Source: Zizania palustris (Eukaryota > Streptophyta > Magnoliopsida > Poales > Poaceae). From it: a stretch of DNA of 64,000 nucleotides. Shown here one piece after another: positions 56,425 to 64,000 of the stretch (the stretch's first letter is position 1; every line of letters begins with the position of its first letter). Location: NCBI GenBank assembly GCA_019279435.1, contig JAAALK010000082.1:23655034-23719033 (forward strand), given 5' to 3'. Under the pieces are notes generated by a model. It saw only the letters and a list, made by a program, of their open reading frames with translations, searched no databases and was not told the origin of the DNA. The translations under genes were made by a program, and so were the position numbers.

Positions 56425-57277
56425 CTATGGCATCGCCTTTAGATGGTCGATGCAGAGGCATCGCCCATAGACCAAAATACAACATATAAACTCAGCATGC
56501 AAATCAAGGGAATCAAAGGCGGTATATTGCAAAAAGGGAAATGGTTCATTACAACACCGTGATTCTACATAAAGCTTAGAGTACTCGATGGGTGTCCTCA
56601 ATTGTCTGCAACCGTATAAGATCGACGTTGTGAATAAGGGCCCGATCTTCGGTGTTCGAATCAGGAACATATTGAAGGGTGCGGTAGCAACGTTCTGCGT
56701 GGCGGATGGCGTTGGCGAATCAGCGTTTCTGAGCATTGACTCGGGTCGGCAAAGAGGCCACGACACCCTCTTGTTCGACGATCTGCGCCCGAGTCCGCTC
56801 TAGCTCCGTGACCAGGCCTACTTCCCTTACTCACAACCGATCAAGCTCCTATGACATGGTTGAAGACTCGGGCTCAACGCGCTCCAAGAGGGCCCTCTCA
56901 TCCACGACCGCCTCCTTACGAGTCTCTGCTGCCTCCAAAAGCGACGCCCGACTAGCTCGGTCAGCTATTCTCTTGGTGGCTCACTGCATAGACAAGCGAT
57001 GGTACACCAAATATGCGACCGACGTAAGTGCGTCGGCCAGCTCCGGTGGTAGGTGGTCCAAGACTTCATTGAAGCGCCCCCGTATCGGCCCTGAATCATT
57101 AACTAGAACCTCCACTAGAGCATCCAAGCGGCATAGTAGGTCCGACAGCACCTCTTTCACGGTCGAGGGCAGTTGAGTCGAGGCCGATGAGGGAACACCA
57201 ACAGCTCCTTCCATAAACGGCCAGACGTCAAAATGAAATTGCTGAGCAAAATACTGAAAAGAAGAGGAGTTAGGCAA
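56425..57277 (-). pseudogene. Tat-type first-ORF coiled-coil fragment
   Basis: Minus-strand frames starting MPNSSSFQYFAQQFHFDVWP, with LDHLPPELADALTSVAYLVY near residue 70, then a charged coiled-coil stretch (RIADRASRASLLEAAETRKE, ERVEPES) that runs down to about 56590 with a few stops. This layout resembles the extra ORF that grass Tat elements carry near gag. With 43435-44253 on the other side, the Tekay element probably inserted into Tat-derived sequence. Confidence 0.55.
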
Positions 57278-57717
57278 AAGCTAACCATGAAACAGACGCA
57301 AAGGCGCGAAAACTTATGTCAACAGACCCGATAGGGATGGACGGTGATGGAGCACTATCGGCAGTAGAGGAAATGTCATCATCCTCTATTGTGGCCACTA
57401 GAAGGGTGAGAGAGCCTTCCTCTGCAAGATTACATTAGGGGGCAGGCGAGCTCGTGATGCCCGGCATCGGCTGCATTCAAGGCCGATGTGAGTCAAGGAA
57501 AGCAACAAGTAAAAGAAAAAACAAAAGTTCTGTTGTGTTGTGGTTTGGAGATCGGAAGTTCCGATAGGGGTATTGGAAGTTTCCATGCAGATTGAAGTTA
57601 TAGATCAAAAGTCTTGATCGGAAGTACTGATAGGGGTATCGGAAGTTCCGATCAAGACGTAACAGATTGGATCTGTTAGAGATCTGATTGTGGTTAAAGG
57701 CCCACACACCTTAGAAT
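57278..57717. other. Non-coding stretch with short repeats
   Basis: No gene seen. Holds repeated TCGGAAGTTCCGATAGGGG-like motifs (about 57548-57660), palindromic in part (GGAAGTTCC), upstream of a TATA box. The layout suggests the U3 of an unidentified LTR or a promoter; I cannot find the second LTR. Confidence 0.4.
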
Positions 57718-57725
57718 TATAAATA
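57718..57725 (+). promoter_or_regulatory. TATA box of an unidentified promoter
   Basis: TATAAATA in the context AATTATAAATAGGGAGG, followed after about 40 bp by a pyrimidine-rich leader (CTCTCCTCTTCCTTCCCTC). This is a typical plant LTR or gene start. No coding frame that I recognise follows. Confidence 0.5.
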
Positions 57726-58086
57726 GGGAGGAAGAGGAGGTCATGGATATAGGTTTTTAGAAGACCCAAGTGCTCCACACTAGACACCATACCTCTCCTC
57801 TTCCTTCCCTCTTGATCTCAAGCATTGAGATTGAGATTTCTCCTAGATTCTCACGAGGGGTGCTAGAACGCCGGCATGGGAGCAAACCTTCCCTGTACGT
57901 GTGGACTCCGTGGAGGCATTGCTTGAACAGCGATGCTCATCATCTTCCTCATGTGGACATCACTGATCTTCGTGGATCAGATCACCGAGGAACGGGCGGA
58001 GCGAGATGAGGATAAGCGAGGACACGCTTCCCCAACATCTTCTTCCGTTACACTAGCGTGTCTCGTGTTAGAAGGTAATGATTCAT

Positions 58087-58248
58087 GATCCCTCACATGC
58101 ATGGTTCCAGGGTTTGGGGACGAATTTTTGAAATTGTCAGTTAGCGTAGCCTCCCCGCGACCCAATAGATCCCTCGCGTGCATGGTTCCTGGGCTAAGAG
58201 GTTAAAATTTTCCAATTACTAGCTAGCATAGCCTCCCCATATCATAAA
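58087..58248. repeat. 81-bp diverged tandem repeat
   Basis: Two copies beginning GATCCCTC at 58087 and 58168, each with a TGCATGGTTCC stretch and ending in TAGCCTCCCC. Divergence is substantial. No coding content. Confidence 0.7.
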
Positions 58249-58610
58249 AGGAAGGACATGAGGAGTGAAATAGACCAGCAAAATTTGTTCCCAATCCTTC
58301 TCTAACGCCCTTCTAACATACCCCCTCCACATGCCGCTCGAAGTAATAAGAGCCATCTCCCAAAAATACCATTCGGCCACACGACTACATCGGGCATAAT
58401 ATACAAATCCCAATGCTCCATATCTAATTGAAAAATACGATATATCCACTGTTTAACGCTATCAATGCCACACTCCTCTGCTTGACTTAAACTATTCTTG
58501 GTACATTGAAAACTACTAAAATTAGCACCGTCGTGACTAATAACTATATGACCATCTCCAAGGCAATCCTAAATGATGTTCTATTCATAATGCCTGAAAA
58601 CATTATGTTC
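58219..58610 (-). pseudogene. Unidentified decayed reading frame
   Basis: On the minus strand a nearly open stretch reads DCLGDGHIVISHDGANFSSF, then QWIYRIFQLDMEHWDLYIMP and GIFGRWLLLLRAACGG, with two stops at its start and a frameshift near 58320. I do not recognise the family. The length of sense-looking sequence and balanced composition suggest a former coding sequence. Confidence 0.35.
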
Positions 58611-58619
58611 ACACCAACA

Positions 58620-58900
58620 TAGATAAATTAAGCAACAAACAATATGACCCACAATAAGCAGCAAACAATATGAAAAAATAATTACTTTACACCATCAAGC
58701 TTTTCATAATAAGGTAATTATGTTCAAATTATCGCTACAGTGAATATCTAACATAGTAAAGTAAAGTATGTGTGAATACCTAGAGCAGCACTAGACAACA
58801 GCGGATGTAGTTGTAATTGGGTCTTGTGTCAATAGGCTAGCAAGCGCAACAAAGCTACACACAATGAAGGACTATGTTCATAAAACTTCTACAACACGCC
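58620..58900. other. AT-rich non-coding stretch
   Basis: No gene, RNA or repeat structure recognised. Confidence 0.5.
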
Positions 58901-58904
58901 AAAA

Positions 58905-59335
58905 TTATCTCTAAATACCCCTAACTTATCTCTAAAATACCTCTGAATTATCTCTAAAATACCCCTAAATTATCTTTAAAATACCCCTACTTATCTCTAA
59001 AATACACCTAAATTATCTCTAGAATACCCCTAAATTATCTCTAAAGCATGTCTAAATTACATATACAATACTCATTACTTATCTCTAAAATATCTCTAAA
59101 TTATCTCTAAAGCATGTCTAAATTATATGTATGATACTCATTAATTATCCGTAAAATACCCTTACAGTACTCCTAAAGTACTCCTAAATTACCCTTAAAC
59201 TACTCCCAAAATAATTCTAAACTACTATTAAGTTATCCCTAAACTACTCCTACATTACTCCTAAACTACTACTAAATAACTCCTAGACTACAACTAAACT
59301 ACTACTGAAGTACTCCTAAATTAATTAAAACTACC
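58905..59335. repeat. Minisatellite of CTCTAAAATACCCCTAAATT type
   Basis: Irregular tandem repeats of about 20-22 bp, based on CTCTAAAATACCCCTAAATT, drifting at the right end to CTCCTAAACTACTACTAAA. Copies vary in length and sequence. Confidence 0.85.
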
Positions 59336-59429
59336 TACAAAATAAAGGGGGAAGAAGAAAACATATCTTAAGGAGTGAAGAAGGCGGCCAAAGGTCTCTG
59401 GGAGGGGCATTCAACCCCATTTATAGAGC

Positions 59430-59866
59430 CAGGTTCAGCCGATGGTTGGCCGAACCAGGTTGATGTGGCCTAGTTCGGCAGACCATCGGTCGAACCAGAT
59501 GTGTTAGTCTGGTTCGGTCGATGGTCAGTCGACACCTGTCAGAAGCTGTTGCACGCTCGGTCGAACTAGCCGTTGCGCCTGGTTCGACCGAACTAGGCTG
59601 ACGTGGTCTGGTTCGGTTGATGATTGGCCAATAAGCATCCACTTTTATAATTCCATCGGCTGAAACCAGGCTAACGTAGCCTAGTTCGGCCGACCATCGG
59701 TCGAACCAGATGTGTTAGTCTGGTTCAGTCGATAGTCGGTCGACACCTGTCAGAAGTTGTTGCGTGCTCGACCGAACTAGCTGTTGCGCCTGATTCGACC
59801 AAACTAGGTTGACATGGTCTTGTTCGGTCGATGGTCGGCCGACAAGCGTCCACTTTTATATTTTTT
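59430..59866. repeat. 211-bp tandem duplication
   Basis: Two adjacent copies with period 211 (for example CCTAGTTCGG at 59469 and 59680, and ACTTTTATA at 59641 and 59852). Each is rich in GGTTCGGTCGATGGTCGGCC and its reverse complement, so each copy can fold back on itself. No terminal repeat or target duplication was found. Confidence 0.85.
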
Positions 59867-60542
59867 TTGAATTGGTGTACTGGATTTGATTTTTTCAAAA
59901 AAAATATTATTAAAAAATCGTAAATTTCCCGACGTCGTTGGGCAGCTTCTAGATATTAAATTCATTTGTGTGAGCCCTTAAATAATTGTTATAATTTCAG
60001 TTTGATCCATCGTCTCTATTCCATCGTCTGTTTTGAACGGCCTCTCATTCAAAACACAAGATGAATGGACGATTGATGAAGTTGAGTTTATACTAATTAT
60101 TTAACGATTTATAAACGCATAAAGTTAATGCTAAAAAGTTTATAAGCACATTTAATATATTTTTTCGATAATTTTCATATAGAAAGCATGTATAAAAATT
60201 GTACTGTTTATGCGTTCACAACTATCGAAATGAGATTTTTTTAAGCTTATTCTTATCTCACACCACTCGTATATATATCGCCCGCTCCACCCATCACATG
60301 TATGGCCTGATGCTTTGGTGTCATATGGAAATTATCGACATCCTTTGCAAGTTAACCCACTTGTCTACGTATTTTCGTATATTATCTATTCTGTTATATA
60401 ATTAATTCTATCTATTTTCTGTATATTATCTTTTCTATTATATAATTAACGAGTCGACCACGACCACATCTTTCTTCTAATCAACCGCAGCTTTTTTCTT
60501 TATTTTAAATTTCAGTCATTAAATCACACCCCCTAAAACTAA
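59867..60542. other. AT-rich intergenic stretch
   Basis: No gene recognised. It contains a small inverted motif around 60010-60090 (CATCGTCTGTTTTGAACGG against ATTCAAAACACAAGATG), and a TATATATA run near 60270. Confidence 0.5.
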
Positions 60543-60640
60543 GGGTGTGTTTGATTGAACTGTAGATTCTGAAAAAACTGTTGTAAGTAAGCTGTTATGA
60601 GTTGTGAGCTGTAGAAAAGCTGAAAAACTGTTTAGTTGGA
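60543..60640. mobile_element. Tourist-like MITE arm, partial
   Basis: Begins GGGTGTGTTTGATTGAACTG after TAA (TTA on the other strand) and matches the reverse complement of the right arm of the MITE at 5898-6402, including CTGAAAAAACTGTTGT and GAGCTGTAGAAAAGCTG. The other terminus was not found, so the right limit is uncertain. Confidence 0.6.
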
Positions 60641-60967
60641 ATAGTTACGGATTTATATTTTGGTAGTACATGACGTTTAGTTATATTATTAATGTATAAT
60701 TTTACATGTAAATAATTCTAATCATGAAATTTTGTAATATTTATATTATAATTATATATTTTTAAATTACACTAAAAATGATATATTTTAATAAAATTCC
60801 ACAATTTCAAATTTTATATGAAAAGATACGTTTTAATATCATAGAATTGACTGAGAAGTTGTGAAATTTTAATTATACCGATTTTTAAATTTATAAACCA
60901 AAAAAATTTGTTTGAATCGTATTCCAAAATCAAGAAACTGGTGCACTGCTCCTGCCCCCGTTCTGCA

Positions 60968-61246
60968 GGGAAATTTAACAATTTGCCACTCTTATCGAGG
61001 GCGGAGGCGTGCGGGCGCCGGACGGAGGTGTTTGGGGAGAGAGAAAAAAGAGGAGGAAGAAGATGATGACGTGGCCTGTGATGTGACAAAAATGTGATAT
61101 GGCAGGTGACGTGGCAAGTGACTGGACACAAAGTGGCAAAAAATTAATTGGCTCATATAGAAAATGACAAAAAAATTAATTGCAACGATAAGGGTGACAT
61201 TTAAAGAGATGACAACGATAAAAGTGGCAAATTGTTAAATTTCCCC
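60968..61246. mobile_element. MITE-like element with 30-bp inverted repeats
   Basis: Left end GGGAAATTTAACAATTTGCC and right end GGCAAATTGTTAAATTTCCC are inverted repeats of about 30 bp with one mismatch. The interior has no gene; it contains repeated GTGACGTGGCAAGTGA-like motifs. It sits in GC-rich sequence upstream of the SmG fragment. I could not fix the target duplication or superfamily. Confidence 0.7.
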
Positions 61247-61744
61247 ATTGCACGCAATCTCCTTCCCAGCGTGCCGCCGTCGCTCTCTCACCTGACGCAA
61301 GGCGCTGCTGCCCACCCTGTGCACGTCGCCGTGCCGCCCCCTCCCCCGCCTTGCGCCTGCCCCCGCTCTGCACGCCGTTCTCCTTCCCGGCGCGACGCCG
61401 TCGCATCCTCGTCGTCGTAGTGTCGCCGATGCCAGCCCGCGCCTCCTCCATGGCGGCCTCCCGCTCTCCCCGCCCATGCTTTCCTTGTGTGTGTCCTGTC
61501 ACCGCCTCTCCCCATCGCTGTGGAGCCAGCGCGCCCCGCGCCCGCTGGATCCTATTGAGGTGGTCGGTGTCGGGAGTCGGAAGGACGTCGTCATTGACTT
61601 CTGCTTGGGCTCCCGCATCCTCTCCTCCACCCCTATCCGCTTCTGGTATGACACTCAAACCCTGCTCCGAGCACCTCTGCAAACTGTTTAGGCCTTCGTG
61701 CGGGAAATGCAGTTAAGGAATTCGTGATCCGTAGCTTCACCGCC
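61247..61744 (+). other. GC-rich region upstream of the SmG fragment
   Basis: High GC, with overlapping open frames on both strands. A plus-strand frame (61476-61691) includes EVVGVGSRKDVVIDFCLGSR, which I cannot assign. The last bases before 61745 may be the leader of the SmG gene. It may hold a host promoter or a captured gene piece. Confidence 0.35.
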
Positions 61745-61940
61745 ATGAGCCGATCGGGGCAACCTTAGGATCTCAAGAAGTAAGCCGCCGTCTCTCTCCC
61801 TCCCCTTCGTTAGATCTGGCCAAATTTTCCCTTCCTGTGATCGTGGATTTCTCCCTTTTTTCGATTACAGGTTTTATGTTTACTGATTTGAGTTTTTTTT
61901 CTTTGGGTGATTACCAGGTACATGGACAAGAAGCTCCAGA
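61745..61940 (+). pseudogene. Small nuclear ribonucleoprotein G (SmG), exons 1-2
   Basis: SmG is a core protein of the Sm ring on spliceosomal snRNAs. Exon 1 (61745-61779) encodes MSRSGQP, a TAG stop, then DLKK; exon 2 (61918-61940) encodes YMDKKLQ. Together these match the conserved plant SmG N-terminus, with the eighth residue (proline in plants, as I recall) changed to TAG at 61766-61768. The 138-bp intron has GTAAGC...CCAG borders and splits the AAG codon; a second donor, GTAAGTG, follows at 61941, splitting the next codon after A. No later exons appear before 62147, where a gypsy LTR begins. It is either a truncated copy or a gene cut by the insertion. The premature stop argues against function. 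Confidence 0.75.
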
Positions 61941-62099
61941 GTAAGTGAAAAAAATCTCTTTGACCCCAAATCATCCTATTTTTGTTTTTGTTGTATGCGT
62001 GATCCCCTGATCTCGGCGCCCAATTATTTGAGTAGGATGTTGAACTGTAAAGTAGACTGCTCGTGCTCAAAGTAAAAGAAGTGCATATATTTATATTAA

Positions 62100-62146
62100 A
62101 TGAAGGAAAACTCGTCTTTCTTGATGAGTTATTATGTGGGGGGAAT
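62100..62146 (+). mobile_element. 3' internal end of gypsy element with polypurine tract
   Basis: A short stretch ending in GTGGGGGGAA (62137-62145), a likely polypurine tract, directly before the LTR start at 62147. The reading frame from 62100 runs across the LTR border. Confidence 0.5.
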
Positions 62147-62194
62147 TGATATGCCCACACCGACCACACCATCAAGTATACCGACTATATCAAG

Positions 62195-62426
62195 CAAGAT
62201 GGAACAATCATCAAGTCAAGCTGAACCAGCTCATGTCTTCGATGGACCAATTACTCGTAACCGAGCTAAACAGCTACAACAAGAGGTGCACGTGCTACTT
62301 TGTGAAATTCCATTTATTAATGAGAATTATATACTTCCTAAGTCGTGCATGTTGCTATTACTCAGGTTCACCAAGGAGGATGACAAGGACATGCCGAGAC
62401 TGAACAAGAGAGAAGAACTACGTTGA
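62195..62426 (+). pseudogene. Gypsy polyprotein C-terminal tail
   Basis: Frame reads DGPITRNRAKQLQQEVHVLL and then NENYILPKSCMLLLLRFTKE, ending in TGA at 62424-62426. This GP-TR-RAK motif followed by a LPKS-LLLRF block is seen at the end of grass Ty3-gypsy polyproteins. The rest of pol is absent in this window. Confidence 0.6.
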
Positions 62427-62907
62427 ACCAGTTCGGCATGGTAGAACTGTCATGAAGAAACAGTCATATCTCTTGATTCATAAAAGATGTGAAGGTCCAT
62501 GAGTACTTGTTGGAAAGGTGTTGAAGTCAACTTTCTAATGCCACTAAGTTCCGAGTGCTTTAGAGCTTCCAGCTTGGCAGCTGAGTGCTTTTGGTGCAGA
62601 CTGTTCAGAAGATCAATAGTCAGCTTGATATCCAAGTTTTCCGTGAGAAACTGTATCGCTCTACAATATTTCGTGAAGCATGCTACACATGGTGTGAAAG
62701 GTTTTCAAATTAGCTTTCCAACGCATCTGGTCCCGCGTCTTTTGGATGTTCCTAGGTGGAGTTATGATTAAAACATTGAAGACCACTCGGAAGGCCAGAA
62801 GACAAGCGGGAGATTGACGACCACTGCATGAATGATCAAAACCGTTGGCCTTCCACCTTCCCACGTGGATCTTTCAGTTCACATATATTTTAGAGACTAG
62901 TTATTAG

Positions 62908-62915
62908 TATAAATA
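62908..62915 (+). promoter_or_regulatory. LTR TATA box
   Basis: TATAAATA in TTAGTATAAATACCCC, about 760 bp into the LTR and in the correct orientation. Confidence 0.65.
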
Positions 62916-63321
62916 CCCCTTATTTTTAAGCCAAGAAAAACTTTTGGATGAATTAAGATTATTCCAGTGATATGTGCAGCCGAGCTGCTTGAGTGTCTTA
63001 CTCAACCCTTGTTCTTCCTTGTTCTTCTTGAACTTGTGGAGAGGTCTCTCTGAGATCCACTAATTCGTGCTCTGCGGGTTCTAGTACGGCTGCCCCGTCT
63101 TGTGTGGATTAGCTCCGGTTGTGGTTCTGCGGTCGTTCGGAGATCGAGTCGAAGTCTTCGCGGTTTCGGTGTCTCTCTCCCCATCGCTTGGTCGCATCCA
63201 ACCTTGGCCAGGTGTAAAGCCTTTTACCCCACTGAATTTTTTCAGCAAGTTATTCCCATTACCAAAACCTACTGTCGTGAAGATCGGGCCAATTCGCCGA
63301 GCCGATTCGGTGCGTATCAAG

Positions 63322-63333
63322 TGGTATCAGAGC
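63322..63333 (+). promoter_or_regulatory. tRNA-iMet primer-binding site
   Basis: TGGTATCAGAGC two bases after the LTR end. It shows that the internal region of an element lies to the right. Confidence 0.9.
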
Positions 63334-64000
63334 TATCGTTGTCACGGTAGGTTCATTTTTTTTCCAATCACCCTCCCACCCTTTTCAATCTGTTACAGTT
63401 TCACCACCCACATATTCATCCCTGTGTTTATCTTTTACATATATTTGTTTGTCCTATAGTCCAAAGCCTAAAAAAAATATACCTATAGCCCTTTTGACGG
63501 TATTGTTATCTTGTGTTTGTGTTCTTCCAGTTGCTAGTCACCACCGTTTACATATATCTTTTGTAATCAGCACCCCTGTTAGTGTTATAAAAAAAGAAGA
63601 GTAAAAAAAAGAAGAAAGAAAGAATATAGTAAAAAAAGGGAGAGAGCACAAGTGAAAAGATTCTAGAAAAAAAATTGTGTTACGGTTGGTTGCTGAAATT
63701 TTCAGTTTTCATATCCAAGTTGGTGGTAATCTTGATAGCAGCAATTTTTTTTATCTCTTGAGCACATCTTTTTCACTTGATTGGCAGTACCGTAGGCCTC
63801 CTTGTTCAGCCACCTATATCTCCACCAAAACCCTGAACCGAGACTTTCGATTTGAAATCCTTACGACCTCTTTACCACCTCTGTTGAAGCTGTCACACCA
63901 GCACCACCACAGTTCTTGATATCAGGCAAGAACTTGGGTAAGTAGGAGGTGAGATCGAGTGTGTCCACATATTTTTTTTCCTCTTTCCACATTTTTTCCC
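63334..64000 (+). mobile_element. 5' leader of gypsy element (runs off window)
   Basis: Untranslated leader with pyrimidine-rich stretches and a purine-rich run (63590-63670). Gag is not yet reached; no frame with a recognisable domain is present before 64000. Confidence 0.6.

Larger units (their letters stand above)
62147..63319 (+). repeat. LTR of a gypsy-type element
   Basis: About 1173 bp. Begins TGATATGCCC and ends GTGCGTATCA, so the ends share TGATA/TATCA; a primer-binding site follows two bases later. TATA box TATAAATA at 62908-62915. The first 280 bp hold an open frame with DGPITRNRAKQLQQEVHVLL, similar to the C-terminus of some grass gypsy polyproteins, so the pol frame probably extends into U3. 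Confidence 0.7.

Noticed and set aside
61176..61682. 168-residue minus-strand frame
   Set aside because: It crosses the inverted-repeat end of a MITE and has the composition expected of GC-rich DNA.
1..64000. A defence island, prophage or novel prokaryote-type system
   Set aside because: All recognisable coding sequence is plant retroelement or plant gene fragment; split codons with GT-AG introns and TATAAATA promoters confirm a nuclear plant sequence.

Overview
The window is almost entirely retrotransposon sequence from a large plant nuclear genome. The lineages present (SIRE/Maximus-type Ty1-copia, Tekay and Tat-type Ty3-gypsy, and a Tourist-like MITE with TTA duplications) fit a grass, although I cannot name the species. 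I see no intact host gene. The only recognisable host coding sequence is the first two exons of a small nuclear ribonucleoprotein G (SmG) gene near the right end, with a premature stop.

Layout. 1-387 is an assembly gap. 388-5405 is a mosaic of broken Tat-type gypsy pieces: two copies of the same 3' end plus LTR (940-1783 and 4580-5405) around a minus-strand LTR and integrase (1794-4384). 5406-9477 is a decayed minus-strand copia gag with its primer-binding site and an LTR stub; it carries a Tourist-like MITE (5898-6402) and a solo copia LTR (7060-8733). 9638-24015 is a plus-strand Tekay LTR split by a complete, very young SIRE-type copia element (11749-22896, minus strand, CTTAT duplication). 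The Tekay gag begins at 24151 and runs into a 100-bp gap (24411-24510). Beyond the gap lies a different element: a plus-strand SIRE relative whose pol is deleted (24511-28216). Then come a Tat gag-like fragment (28217-28706), a decayed minus-strand SIRE relative (28731-37705), a plus-strand Tat element missing its integrase core (37706-43434), and another Tat gag fragment (43435-44253). A complete but mutated Tekay element (44259-56301, minus strand, GGACT duplication) follows, flanked on its right by a Tat coiled-coil ORF fragment (56425-57277).

The last 7 kb is less repeat-dense: a promoter-like stretch, an unidentified decayed reading frame, a minisatellite, a 211-bp tandem duplication, two MITE-like elements, the SmG fragment, and a gypsy LTR with primer-binding site that continues past the window end.

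How it fits together. Each complete element follows the usual LTR-retrotransposon plan: an LTR promoter with a TATAAATA box, a tRNA-iMet primer-binding site (TGGTATCAGAGC), gag, then pol (protease, integrase, reverse transcriptase and RNase H in copia order or gypsy order), a polypurine tract and the second LTR. Nesting gives relative ages. The SIRE element inserted into an existing Tekay LTR and is the youngest (its LTRs differ at about four bases plus two single-base indels in 1906 bp). The Tekay element at 44259-56301 is older and has lost function through stops and frameshifts. The Tat and gag fragments are older still. No CRISPR, prophage, toxin or other defence system was seen; the unusual signals are details of retroelement structure, described in the findings.
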